Assembly: GCF_021310995.1 (NCBI RefSeq)
Contig: NZ_CP054151.1
Location: forward strand, 372,001-436,000
From: Agrobacterium vaccinii
GTDB lineage: Bacteria > Pseudomonadota > Alphaproteobacteria > Rhizobiales > Rhizobiaceae
Direction: 5' to 3'
DNA: 64,000 nucleotides
Shown: piece after piece, positions 28,654-36,955 of the stretch
Layout: every line of letters starts with the position of its first letter
Numbering within the stretch: position 1 is the stretch's first letter
Notes under the pieces: model-generated
What the model was told of the DNA's origin: nothing
Database searches by the model: none
The model's input: the letters and a program-made list of their open reading frames with translations, nothing else
Program-made: the position numbers and the translations under genes

Positions 28654-30039
28654 CTAAGGTGTTGTTGGTTGAACAGATATGCCTTGCATTCGCGCTGCCA
28701 TGCCAGCCATGATCATCGCAGCCATTTCATCGTCAATTTCGCGAACAAAACGCAGGGCATCCCCATATTCGCCTTTCGTTGCCAACCTGTCCGCAGCATG
28801 CATAAGCACCAGCTCACGACCATTGCTGGTCCCTGTCGCCAGTTCGTAAGCTTGGTCTACACGTCCCAATACCGCAAGCTCAGCAGGAATTGACATCATG
28901 GCAGCGCTGAACCCTATGTTGTGGGGCTGCTCTTTTTCGAGTGTTAAAATCTCATCGATCAATGCAAGAGCGTCCTCATTGGCATCGATGCCCGAAAACC
29001 CCTTCGCGACCGCAAATAGCGCGGATTTCTTCTCTTCGATGCCGCTGAGCGCAGCCGCCTCGGTTCTACCTTCCTGCAATGAAGCGAGCGCCTGGTCAGG
29101 CTGCCCTGACGTTTTCAAAGCAGCCGCAAACATCGGTAAAATTCCCAATGCTGCGGTACGTTCCGGTGCTGATTTGAATGCCGATTGCGCGTACTCACGA
29201 AACTGAGGCTGACCCGATGGCCCCAAACCTGACACCAAGCCGGTCCATATTGCGAATTCAAAGGCCGAAGCCCCATCCTTTTTCACGACAGCGACCAGTT
29301 CCTCTGCCGCTTTTGTTGCAGAGGTCGCATCTATCGACGCCCATATCTGGAACAGCCGAAGGGCTAGATCAGGCGTCATCTCGATCTCTTGATCTAGCGC
29401 GCGTTCATAGCTGTCTTTGATCGTGATCGCAGCGTCTTCAGAAAATCCTATTTCGTTCTGGGTTTGGCCCACCTGGAACATCAGTCCCAGCAACATTGGA
29501 TTGGGACGGATTTTCTTACGAAAGTCTGCGATCCCGATGAGAAGAGCGCGGGCTTCGTCTTTCAGACCCGCTTCTGCAAAGGTTTCTGCCAGCCTCTGAT
29601 TGAGTCCGGTCACGCTCAAACGATCGAACTCACTCTGACCCTTGTTCAACACGTCATTGGCTTCGCCGAGACGTGTCTTCGCGGCTTCGACATTCCCGTC
29701 CTTGAGCAGTTTTTTGGACAAGGTAATCAGGAATGGCGCTTTGGTGGTCCTTTGGCCAAGTTCCTCGTATAGTAACAATGCCTGATCGACATTTCCTGCT
29801 GCCAACCTGGCTTGAGCAAGTGCTAGCGTGATCCGCTCGCGTTTGAACGGGTCGATGTCTGGACCGAGATGGGCTTCGATCTCGGCAACCAGACATTGGA
29901 CTGTTACGTCACGGTCACACAGGGTCGTCTCGACCACTGGAGATGCGTTTTTCGGCGGGGACTCGGGCGAAGCTGCCACTGCATTGACCGCTACAAAATA
30001 TGTTAAAATCAGTGCCGAATATTTTGAGATCAAAAGCAC
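28654..30039 (-). CDS. Secreted alpha-helical repeat protein, function unknown
   Basis: 461 residues with a GTG start at 30039 (GGAG 5 bases upstream). A likely signal peptide MLLISKYSALILTYFVAVNAVAA is followed by a mature protein with two nearby cysteines (CDRDVTVQC, residues 41-49). The rest is helical, alanine- and leucine-rich, with degenerate 34-residue TPR-like units such as ALAQARLAAGNVDQALLLYEEL, LAETFAEAGLKDEARALL and DRLATKGEYGDALRFV. I do not recognise a named family. It may be a periplasmic scaffold. It stands alone between the galactoside operon and the metal ATPase gene, converging on the former. Confidence 0.7.
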   Translation of the reverse strand: MLLISKYSALILTYFVAVNAVAASPESPPKNASPVVETTLCDRDVTVQCLVAEIEAHLGPDIDPFKRERITLALAQARLAAGNVDQALLLYEELGQRTTKAPFLITLSKKLLKDGNVEAAKTRLGEANDVLNKGQSEFDRLSVTGLNQRLAETFAEAGLKDEARALLIGIADFRKKIRPNPMLLGLMFQVGQTQNEIGFSEDAAITIKDSYERALDQEIEMTPDLALRLFQIWASIDATSATKAAEELVAVVKKDGASAFEFAIWTGLVSGLGPSGQPQFREYAQSAFKSAPERTAALGILPMFAAALKTSGQPDQALASLQEGRTEAAALSGIEEKKSALFAVAKGFSGIDANEDALALIDEILTLEKEQPHNIGFSAAMMSIPAELAVLGRVDQAYELATGTSNGRELVLMHAADRLATKGEYGDALRFVREIDDEMAAMIMAGMAARMQGISVQPTTP

Positions 30040-30186
30040 GTCAGCTCCTATTCACAACTCAAAACACAGCAATAAAGACTAATTACGATTAATTACAATC
30101 TAAGTTTGAATTTTGCATCTTCTTTTTACATAGCTAAAGCGAATGAGCCTGACTCAAACCGGTCAGGCTCATTACCCCTCACCTTC

Positions 30187-32436
30187 TTAGTTTGCCTTGA
30201 CCCGCAACAGCCTCAACGCATTCAACGTCACCAAGACCGTCGCACCTGTATCGGCCAGAATGGCAGGCCAGAGGCCGGTTATGCCGAGGATGGTGGTGAT
30301 AAGGAATACGACCTTGAGGCCCAGCGACATGGCGATGTTCTGATAGATATTGCGCATGGTTCGCTTGGAGAGATCGATCATTCTGGCGATGTCGCCAACG
30401 CGACCGTGCAGGATGGCGGCATCCGCGGTTTCCAGCGCCACATCCGTCCCGCCACCCATGGCGATGCCGATATCGGCGGCGGCCAGTGCCGGGGCGTCGT
30501 TGATGCCGTCTCCCACTTTGCCGACCACGAAGCCCTGGCCTTTCAGCTCTCCGACGATTCGCTGCTTATCTTCCGGCATCAGTTCGGCACGGACCTCTAT
30601 CCCAAGCGTCTGGCCGATTGCGTCTGCCGTTCGCTTGTTGTCGCCTGTCAGCATGATGATCTTCAGGCCGCTTTCTTTCAGCCGTTCAAGACCCGTGATG
30701 GCATCGGCACGCGGTTCGTCACGCATGGCAATGGCACCTGCAAGTTTGTCACCGACCAGAAGGACGGAAACGGTTTTACCCTCGTCGTTCAGCGCAGAAA
30801 TCGTTCTGAGATGCTGTTCGGGAATATCGCCTTTTTCAGCGGCGGCTTTCGGCGAGACCAGAAATATCTGCTGCCCTTCAACGACAGCGGTGACGCCCTT
30901 GCCACCCAGTGCTTTGGCATCGCTTGCTGCGGGAATGATGACAGCGTTTTCCTCAGCCTTGGCGAGAATGGCGAGTGCCAAGGGGTGGCTGGAGCCTGTC
31001 TCCAGTGCGGCGGCGAGCCGCAGAATTTCAGCCTCGTGGAATTCGAAGGAGATGATGTCGGTGACCTTGGGCTTGCCTTCGGTCAGGGTTCCGGTCTTGT
31101 CCAGCGCAATGGCGTTAAGTTTTCCAAGACCCTCGAGTACGGCACCGCCCTTCATCAAAAGACCAAGACGGGCACCGGCGGAAAGCGAGGCTGCAATGGC
31201 CGCGGGCGTGGAAATGACCAGCGCGCAGGGGCAGCCGATCAACAGAATGGCCAATCCCTTGTAAATCCATTCATTCCAATCCGCGCCAACGAAGACCGGC
31301 GGCACGATGGCGACCAGGGCGGCCACGGCAACCACGGCTGGCGTGTAATATTTGCTGAAACGGTCGATGAAGCGTTCGGTCGGCGCTTTCTTTTCCTGCG
31401 CCTCTTCCACCAGTTTCACCACGCGCGCGATAGTGTTGTCCTGCGAGGACGCGGTCACCCGCACGCGCAGGGCGGCGTTACCGTTGACCGTACCGGCAAA
31501 AACAGTGTTATCTGGCCCCTTGTTGACGGGAACGCTTTCGCCCGTCACCGGCGCTTCGTCTATAGCACTTTCACCCGCAATGATGACGCCATCTGCCGAG
31601 ATACGGTCGCCAGGACGTACGAGTATGATGGAGCCGATGGCAAGCGTTTCGGCAGGGACTTCGCGGGTCTTGCCGTTGTCTTCCACGAGTGCCGTTTTCG
31701 GAACGAGTGAAGCCAGCGACTGAATGCTATCGCGCGCCTTGCCCGCCGCCACGCCTTCCAGCAATTCTCCTACCAAAAACAGAAAGACGACGGCTGCCGC
31801 CTCCTCCGTTGCGTTGATGACAAGCGCGCCGATCGCGGCAATCGTCATCAACATTTCAATGGAAAACGGCGTCCCGGTGCTTGCAGCCATGAAGGCGCGG
31901 TGCGCAATGGGCAGGAGACCGACGAGCATTGCGAGCGCGAATGCATAGAGCTGAATTGCAGGGAAAGCATGTCCAGCAGCATAAGCAACAACAAGCGCTA
32001 CGCCCGCCAGAATCGTGGTGCGCCCCTTCTTGCTTTTCCACCACGGCCCGCTGGTAGGACCATGATCATGGCCGTGCAATCCCTCGGCAGCAGGTGCCGC
32101 GTGGGATGGTTCAGCCTCAGAGTGAGCGTGGTCGTGTCCCGCATGCGCATGCTGATGATCGTGACCACAGCAACTCCCATGCTCGTTGTGTTCTTCGACG
32201 TGCCGTCCCGTCGCCGCAGGCAACTGAGAGACATCGTAGCCCAAACCGGATACCCGTTTGCCGATCGCGGCCAGATCGCTGCGTTCGTCATGGCTGACAG
32301 TCATGGTTCCGGCGGTAACGGAGACAGAGACATCATCCACTCCCGGCATGCGCCGCACGGCGGTGTCAATCTTGGCTGCGCAAGAGGCACAATCCATGCC
32401 CTCAACGCGAAATCTGGTCTGTAACGGCGTGCTCAT
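30187..32436 (-). CDS. Heavy-metal P1B-type ATPase (Zn/Cd/Pb exporter, ZntA/CadA-like)
   Basis: 749 residues. An N-terminal HMA metal-binding domain has GMDCASC (C16, C19). A histidine-rich linker spans residues 83-126 (GSCCGHDHQHAHAGHDHAHS, HGHDHG). Membrane spans follow, then the transport-site CPC (C402-C404), phosphorylation site DKTGT (D446-T450), TGES, HP (SSHPLALA) and the ATP-binding GDGINDAPALAAADIG. CPC with a His-rich linker fits export of divalent soft metals rather than copper. RBS AAGGAAG stands just before the ATG. A MerR-type promoter lies upstream, but no MerR-family gene is present in this window. Confidence 0.93.
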   Translation of the reverse strand: MSTPLQTRFRVEGMDCASCAAKIDTAVRRMPGVDDVSVSVTAGTMTVSHDERSDLAAIGKRVSGLGYDVSQLPAATGRHVEEHNEHGSCCGHDHQHAHAGHDHAHSEAEPSHAAPAAEGLHGHDHGPTSGPWWKSKKGRTTILAGVALVVAYAAGHAFPAIQLYAFALAMLVGLLPIAHRAFMAASTGTPFSIEMLMTIAAIGALVINATEEAAAVVFLFLVGELLEGVAAGKARDSIQSLASLVPKTALVEDNGKTREVPAETLAIGSIILVRPGDRISADGVIIAGESAIDEAPVTGESVPVNKGPDNTVFAGTVNGNAALRVRVTASSQDNTIARVVKLVEEAQEKKAPTERFIDRFSKYYTPAVVAVAALVAIVPPVFVGADWNEWIYKGLAILLIGCPCALVISTPAAIAASLSAGARLGLLMKGGAVLEGLGKLNAIALDKTGTLTEGKPKVTDIISFEFHEAEILRLAAALETGSSHPLALAILAKAEENAVIIPAASDAKALGGKGVTAVVEGQQIFLVSPKAAAEKGDIPEQHLRTISALNDEGKTVSVLLVGDKLAGAIAMRDEPRADAITGLERLKESGLKIIMLTGDNKRTADAIGQTLGIEVRAELMPEDKQRIVGELKGQGFVVGKVGDGINDAPALAAADIGIAMGGGTDVALETADAAILHGRVGDIARMIDLSKRTMRNIYQNIAMSLGLKVVFLITTILGITGLWPAILADTGATVLVTLNALRLLRVKAN

Positions 32437-32463
32437 CCGGTCTTCCTTTCGATACTTAAGAAA

Positions 32464-32494
32464 ACCCTACGACCTCTAGTCACTAGAGCTGCAA
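32464..32494 (-). promoter_or_regulatory. MerR-type promoter with 19-bp spacer for the metal ATPase gene
   Basis: Reading the minus strand: -35 TTGCAG (32489-32494), 19-bp spacer, -10 TAGGGT (32464-32469). The spacer holds the perfect dyad CTCTAGT-n-ACTAGAG (32474-32488). An over-long spacer carrying a palindrome is the hallmark of promoters activated by MerR-family regulators such as ZntR, CadR or PbrR. The regulator gene must lie elsewhere. Confidence 0.7.
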
Positions 32495-32638
32495 TAGAAA
32501 AATGAGGAATAAGGGCATTTTCTCTGTCTGTTTGCCTCGAAAGCCTCCGCTCACAGAGCAAATTCATTTCCCAAATCGACATTTGGCAGCAAGGTTTGCC
32601 TCTTGCATACCGGGCATGCCATGTCCTATGTTGGCTTT

Positions 32639-32776
32639 GTTCTCAGGGCGGGGTGCAATTCCCCACCGGCGGTATCGGGTTTTCCCGGAGCCCGCGAGCG
32701 CTTGTGGCGCAAGTCGCAAGGTCAGCAGATCCGGTGAGAGGCCGGAGCCGACGGTATAGTCCGGATGGAAGAGAAC
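32639..32776 (+). promoter_or_regulatory. FMN riboswitch (RFN element)
   Basis: Conserved RFN boxes appear in order: GTTCTCAGGGCGGGG at 32639, CCCCACCGGCGGTA at 32662, AGCCCGCGAGCG near 32689, GTCAGCAGATCCGGTGAGA near 32721, GCCGACGGTATAGTCCGGAT and closing GAGAAC at 32771-32776. It pairs GTTCTC with GAGAAC as the basal stem. It stands 115 bases upstream of ribB and should reduce its expression when FMN is abundant. Confidence 0.95.
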
Positions 32777-32787
32777 AAGGTGGCAAA

Positions 32788-32816
32788 CCCCGCAGACAGC
32801 GGGTTGTTGTTGCGTT
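32788..32816 (+). terminator. Riboswitch expression-platform hairpin
   Basis: CCCGC (32789-32793) and GCGGG (32799-32803) with loop AGACA, followed by a T/G-rich run TTGTTGTTGCGTTGTT, lie 12 bases after the RFN element. It could be the FMN-dependent terminator. The tail is not pure T, so translational control is an alternative. Confidence 0.5.
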
Positions 32817-32891
32817 GTTCGCCCAAGGGAAATTTGGCGTTTTGAAAAACGCGAAAGTGCTGGAAACGGCATAACCCTTGAAAGGCAAGAC

Positions 32892-33533
32892 ATGACGATT
32901 TCGAAAATTGAAGAGGCCGTTGACGCCATTGCACGCGGTGACATGGTCATCGTGGTGGATGATGAAGACCGCGAGAACGAAGGCGACATCATCGTCGCTT
33001 CCGATAGCATTACCGGCGAGCACGTAACCTTCATGATGAACCATGCACGTGGTCTCATCTGCGTTGCCATGCCCGGCGAACGTCTGGATGAACTCGACAT
33101 TCCGATGATGGTGCCGCGCAACACGGAATACCACAAGACCGCTTTTACGGTATCTGTGGACTACATTCCCGGAACGACGACGGGCATTTCTGCAAGCGAC
33201 CGGGCGAAAACGGTTCGTGCGCTGGTGTCTTCAGACGCCAAGCCTGATGATTTTGCGCGGCCCGGTCACATCTTCCCGCTGCGCGCCAACCCGCTGGGCG
33301 TTCTCGGTCGTACCGGCCACACCGAAGCTGCGGTAGATCTGTGCAGGCTGGCCGGAAAATTCCCAAGTGGCACGATCTGCGAGGTGGCCAATGATGACGG
33401 CACCATGGCGCGTCTGCCACAGCTCGAAGTCTTTGCTGCCAGACACAAGCTGCTCGTCGTAACGATCAAGGATTTGGTCGATTACCTCACGGTTCGCGAA
33501 CATGGTGCTATCGAGGAAAAGCAGGTCGCCTGA
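32892..33533 (+). CDS. ribB: 3,4-dihydroxy-2-butanone 4-phosphate synthase
   Basis: 213 residues, the length of stand-alone RibB, with no GTP cyclohydrolase II fusion. It converts ribulose 5-phosphate to 3,4-dihydroxy-2-butanone 4-phosphate plus formate for riboflavin synthesis. The metal/substrate loop VVDDEDRENEGDIIVA is at residues 20-35, followed by FMMNHARGLICVAM, GTTTGISASDRAKTV, PGHIFPLRA and GRTGHTEAAVDLCRLAG. The gene is preceded by an FMN riboswitch, confirming its pathway, and followed by a strong terminator, so it is probably monocistronic. Confidence 0.96.
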   Translation: MTISKIEEAVDAIARGDMVIVVDDEDRENEGDIIVASDSITGEHVTFMMNHARGLICVAMPGERLDELDIPMMVPRNTEYHKTAFTVSVDYIPGTTTGISASDRAKTVRALVSSDAKPDDFARPGHIFPLRANPLGVLGRTGHTEAAVDLCRLAGKFPSGTICEVANDDGTMARLPQLEVFAARHKLLVVTIKDLVDYLTVREHGAIEEKQVA

Positions 33534-33553
33534 TCACGCAAACCTGAAAATGC

Positions 33554-33587
33554 AAATGCGCCCTTAAAGGGCGCATTTTTCGTTTTG
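33554..33587 (+). terminator. Rho-independent terminator after ribB
   Basis: AAATGCGCCCTT (33554-33565) pairs with AAGGGCGCATTT (33567-33578), followed by TT-CG-TTTT. It stands 20 bases after the ribB stop. It may also serve the convergent gene ending at 33605, though the tail on that side is weaker. Confidence 0.85.
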
Positions 33588-33604
33588 AGCAATGTTGGGG
33601 CAGA

Positions 33605-34540
33605 TCAGTTTGGATAACGCGATGCGTACCAAACTTTGAAAAGATCATACTGTTTTTCCAGCTGGCGACGCTGCGATGCACTCAGCTCATCGCTCTCGTT
33701 GAAATGCAGCGCGTATTCCGTATCGCCGTTCAGCACCATCAGATATTTGTAGTGCAGAACAAGGTCCGGGCCCTCGTCATAGGTGGACAGCATGGTCAGC
33801 GCCTCCTCAAGCTCAAGCGCGTCGCGACGGGCCGTCGCGTCTCCCTTGGCTGCCTTCTCACACAAGGAAACGAGGTGAAGGACCTGTTTCGGCAGCGCAT
33901 TACCGATGCCGGTGATCGCACCGCCTGCGCCGCAATTGACGAAGCCGTGGTAAACACCGGTGTCCACACCCACCATCAAGGTCAGGTCATCGTCGCCGGA
34001 CGTGATGTTTTCGGCAGCATAGGTCATGTCCTGCTTGCCACCGAATTCCTTGAAACCGATCAGGTTGGAATAGCGGGAGCGGAGTTCGAAGAAGAGGTCA
34101 GCGCGGGTCGCAAAGCCGTAATAGGGGCTGTTGTAGATCACCGCTGGCAAACCATCTGCCGCTTCCAGAATGGCCGAGAAGTGCGCTTTCTGTGCCGAAA
34201 CAGACGATCCGCGCGACAAAACCCGCGGGATGACCATCAGGCCCTTAGCGCCGACCTTCGCTGCATGAGCAGCATGGCTGACGGCAGACTTGGTGTTGAT
34301 GGCGCCGGTTCCGACGATGACGGGAATGCCCGCTTCTGCCAGACGGCGCACGCCTTCCTGACGCTGCTCATCCGTCAAAAGCGGCCAGTCTCCCATTGAG
34401 CCGCAATAGACAACCGCCGACATGCCAGCCGCGATCAGTTCGTTGCCCTTTTTCACCAGTCCGTCGAAATCAGGTGTGCGGTCCGGCTTGCACGGCGTCA
34501 TAAGAGCGGGAATGCAGCCGGTGAAAATCGTATCAGCCAT
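33605..34540 (-). CDS. Dihydrodipicolinate synthase/N-acetylneuraminate lyase family protein
   Basis: 311 residues of the DapA/NanA class I aldolase superfamily. The Schiff-base lysine is predicted at K164 in LIGFKEFGGKQDM and the catalytic tyrosine at Y136 in VIYNSPYYGF. The loop normally GTTGE in true DapA reads GSMGD (residues 47-51), so it is probably not the lysine-pathway enzyme but a catabolic lyase or dehydratase such as those acting on sugar acids or hydroxyproline derivatives. It lies downstream of a GntR/FadR regulator gene with a candidate operator in front of it. Substrate unknown. Confidence 0.85.
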   Translation of the reverse strand: MADTIFTGCIPALMTPCKPDRTPDFDGLVKKGNELIAAGMSAVVYCGSMGDWPLLTDEQRQEGVRRLAEAGIPVIVGTGAINTKSAVSHAAHAAKVGAKGLMVIPRVLSRGSSVSAQKAHFSAILEAADGLPAVIYNSPYYGFATRADLFFELRSRYSNLIGFKEFGGKQDMTYAAENITSGDDDLTLMVGVDTGVYHGFVNCGAGGAITGIGNALPKQVLHLVSLCEKAAKGDATARRDALELEEALTMLSTYDEGPDLVLHYKYLMVLNGDTEYALHFNESDELSASQRRQLEKQYDLFKVWYASRYPN

Positions 34541-34617
34541 GTGTCTATGCCTCGTTTTAAACCACGGCGAGAGCGCCGGAACCTGTCATGTCACCTCGTC
34601 TAACACGGCAATCAAAT

Positions 34618-34629
34618 TTTGTCGACAAA
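34618..34629. promoter_or_regulatory. Palindrome TTTGTCGACAAA, candidate GntR/FadR-type operator
   Basis: Perfect 12-bp palindrome about 80 bases upstream of the DapA-like start and about 50 bases past the GntR stop. It fits the TTGTnnACAA pattern bound by many FadR-subfamily regulators, one of which is encoded next door. Confidence 0.6.
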
Positions 34630-34681
34630 TAAAATACAAAGATTTTACGTGTGGTTTTACCTTTTGGGGCTCCGCTGAAAT

Positions 34682-35401
34682 TTAAAGGTTGAGGTCGACG
34701 CTCTGGCGGGTATCGGCTGCGATGTAGGACCGTATTTGCTGGACGATTTGGTCGGCATGGGCAACTGCGATGCGGTCGGCTTTCTCGACATCCCGCTCCA
34801 TGATGGCCTTGATCATGTCCTCATGCTCCGTCACGTAGTGGCGTGGCAGCACATCGTTGAAAGACGAGTAATAGAGCCGCAAGATACGGCGACCCTCGTC
34901 CAACAAGCGGGTGAAAAGCTCGGTGTAATGGCGATTTCTACCAGCGACGGCAATTGCCAGATGGAAATCGCGATTGCTCGCAATCATAGCAAGAACATCG
35001 CGCTCATTCACCGCAGTCTCGAATGATTTCTGGAGCGCCAGAATGCTGTCGATGTCATCTGCCTCATGCCGGGCCGCCGCAAGTCGCGTCGTTACGCGAT
35101 ACATGAGTGTCAGCGCATCGAAGAATTCCGGCAGGCCTAGAAAATCGATCTGGGAGACGATCGTCGCGCGGTTGGTCAGCGTCGTAATCAGGCCTTCGGC
35201 AGATAGCTTGACGAGTGCCTCACGCACGGGCGTACGGGAAAGCTCGAAACGGTCCGACAGTTGCACCTCATCGATGGGACTGCCAGGGGCGATTTTCAGT
35301 TCGATGATTTCGTTGCGCAGCGTCTCGTAAACGGTGGAAACACCAAATCCTCTGCGGTGGGTCTGCTTTTCCTTCTCGTCCAGTTTATCGCTCGCAGCCA
35401 T
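34682..35401 (-). CDS. GntR-family regulator, FadR subfamily (FCD domain)
   Basis: 239 residues from the ATG at 35399-35401; a TTG six codons earlier is also in frame. The winged helix covers residues 20-85 (VYETLRNEIIELKIAPGSPI, LSRTPVREALVKLSAEGLI). The all-helical FCD effector domain follows, with putative metal-ligand histidines in NRDFHLAIA, TEHEDMIKAI and AVAHADQIVQ. It is transcribed ahead of the DapA-like gene and diverges from ugpB. The palindrome at 34618-34629 is its likeliest site, so it probably represses the DapA-like gene until a carboxylate ligand binds. Confidence 0.9.
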   Translation of the reverse strand: MAASDKLDEKEKQTHRRGFGVSTVYETLRNEIIELKIAPGSPIDEVQLSDRFELSRTPVREALVKLSAEGLITTLTNRATIVSQIDFLGLPEFFDALTLMYRVTTRLAAARHEADDIDSILALQKSFETAVNERDVLAMIASNRDFHLAIAVAGRNRHYTELFTRLLDEGRRILRLYYSSFNDVLPRHYVTEHEDMIKAIMERDVEKADRIAVAHADQIVQQIRSYIAADTRQSVDLNL

Positions 35402-35595
35402 TCGCCCGGTACTCCGCAACCCTATCGATATGTCGGTTTACGATATTCACAGGCATAACGAAATCCTTTTGAAGCAAGCGATTATGCCGCGCAGTAGCTT
35501 ATGCGCAGGCAATTTGCCCCGCACAGCATCCGCAGCCTGTGAATTGTGACAAAAAATGAGTTGCGGCCATCGGCGTAAGTGATCATGAAGGATAA

Positions 35596-35623
35596 GGTGA
35601 TTCTAATTCACCTGATATTCAGG
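35596..35623. promoter_or_regulatory. Overlapping small inverted repeats upstream of ugpB
   Basis: GGTGA (35596-35600) / TCACC (35608-35612), and, sharing bases with it, CCTGA-TAT-TCAGG (35611-35623), lie just before the GGGAGG ribosome site of ugpB. They could be alternative mRNA hairpins or an operator. No regulator can be assigned. Confidence 0.35.
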
Positions 35624-35645
35624 TTCATGGTAGGGAGGAAATTCC

Positions 35646-36950
35646 ATGAAAGCCGTTCTCACGTCGGTGACTGCTGCCGCAACTGCACTGCTGATGGCTT
35701 CGAGTGCCATGGCCGCCACGGAAATTCAGTGGTGGCATGCCATGACGGGTGCCAACAACGAGGTTGTCGAACAGCTTTCGAAGGAATTCAACGAAAGCCA
35801 GAAGGACTACAAAATCCTGCCCGTCTTCAAGGGCACCTACCCGGAAACGCTGAACGCCGGCATCGCCGCCTTCCGCGCCAAGCAGCCACCGGCCATCATT
35901 CAGGTGTTCGATGCAGGCAGCGGCGTGATGATGGGCGCGCAGGGCGCCATCGTGCCCGTAGCGGATGTTCTGGAAAAAGCGGGACTGAAATTCAACAAGG
36001 CGGATTATCTGCCCGGCATCGTTTCCTATTATTCCAAGCCTGACGGCACGATGCTGTCCTTCCCCTACAATTCCTCGTCGCCGATCCTTTACTACAACAA
36101 GGACATCTTCACGAAGGCCGGTCTGGATGCTGAAAATCCGCCGAAGACATGGCCTGAGGTGTTTGAAGCGGCCAAGAAGATCAAGTCTAGCGGCGCTGCC
36201 CCTTGCGGCTTTACGTCGACATGGCTGACTTGGATTCAGACCGAGAATTTTGCCGCATGGAACAACCTTTCCTATGGTAGCAATGAAAACGGCCTTGCTG
36301 GAACGGACGTGAAACTGGCGTTCAATTCCGAGCCTTTCGTCAAGCATTTCCAGGCCATCGCCGATCTGGCCAAGGACGGCACCTTCCGCTATGGCGGGCG
36401 GACCTCCGAGGCAAAGCAGCTATTTACCTCCAGCGAATGCGGCATTCTCACGGAATCCTCAGGCGGATTGGGCGACATCGTCAAGAGCGGCATGAATTAC
36501 GGCATCGGGCAGCTACCTTACTATGAAGGCGAAGGACGTCCGCAGAATACCATTCCCGGCGGCGCCAGCCTCTGGGTATTCGGTGGCAAGTCGGATGCAG
36601 AATACAAGGGCACAGCCGCGTTCTTCCAGTTCCTGTCCCAGACCAAAATCCAGTCCCGTCTGCATCAGGTCTCGGGTTACATGCCGGTCACGCTCGCAGC
36701 CTACGAGGACACCAAGAAGTCGGGCTTCTACGAGAAGAACCCAGCCCGCGAAACGCCATTGCTGCAGATGATGGGCAAGCCACCGACGGAAAACTCCAAG
36801 GGCGTGCGTCTGGTCAACCTACCGCAGGTGCGTGACATCATGAACGAAGAGTTCGAGACGATGCTGGCGGGCAAACAGGATGCGAAGGCTGCACTGGACA
36901 AGGCCGTCGAGCGCGGCAACGCTGCCATCCAGCAGGCAATCGGTCGGTGA
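35646..36950 (+). CDS. ugpB: sn-Glycerol-3-phosphate ABC transporter binding protein
   Basis: 434 residues, the normal UgpB length. Signal peptide MKAVLTSVTAAATALLMASSAMA, cleavage near residue 23. Family landmarks are IQWWHAMTGANNEVVEQLSKEFN, FKGTYPETLNAGIAAFRAKQPPAIIQVFD, LSFPYNSSSPILYYNKD and a C-terminal NLPQVRDIMNEEFE. RBS GGGAGG stands 8 bases before the ATG. It is the first gene of ugpBAEC. It captures glycerol-3-phosphate or glycerophosphodiesters in the periplasm. No ugpQ phosphodiesterase gene follows in this window. Confidence 0.93.
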   Translation: MKAVLTSVTAAATALLMASSAMAATEIQWWHAMTGANNEVVEQLSKEFNESQKDYKILPVFKGTYPETLNAGIAAFRAKQPPAIIQVFDAGSGVMMGAQGAIVPVADVLEKAGLKFNKADYLPGIVSYYSKPDGTMLSFPYNSSSPILYYNKDIFTKAGLDAENPPKTWPEVFEAAKKIKSSGAAPCGFTSTWLTWIQTENFAAWNNLSYGSNENGLAGTDVKLAFNSEPFVKHFQAIADLAKDGTFRYGGRTSEAKQLFTSSECGILTESSGGLGDIVKSGMNYGIGQLPYYEGEGRPQNTIPGGASLWVFGGKSDAEYKGTAAFFQFLSQTKIQSRLHQVSGYMPVTLAAYEDTKKSGFYEKNPARETPLLQMMGKPPTENSKGVRLVNLPQVRDIMNEEFETMLAGKQDAKAALDKAVERGNAAIQQAIGR

Positions 36951-36955
36951 TGCGC

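Noticed and set aside
30040..30186. Small gene in the gap between the repeat protein and the metal ATPase
   Set aside because: A/T-rich, no frame of useful length with a ribosome site; probably promoter and 3' end only.
30106..31710. Long open frame (534 codons) on the plus strand opposite the metal ATPase gene
   Set aside because: Pure antisense of a clear P-type ATPase frame; the translation has no domain and reflects codon bias of the real gene.
33605..34540. Calling the DapA-like gene dapA
   Set aside because: The catalytic loop differs (GSMGD for GTTGE) and the context is a GntR-regulated catabolic gene rather than lysine synthesis.
35537..35560. Possible Pho box upstream of ugpB (CTGTGAATTGTGACA)
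   Set aside because: A Pho box needs two CTGTCAT-like heptamers at 11-base spacing; only loose similarity is present, so PhoB control cannot be claimed from sequence.
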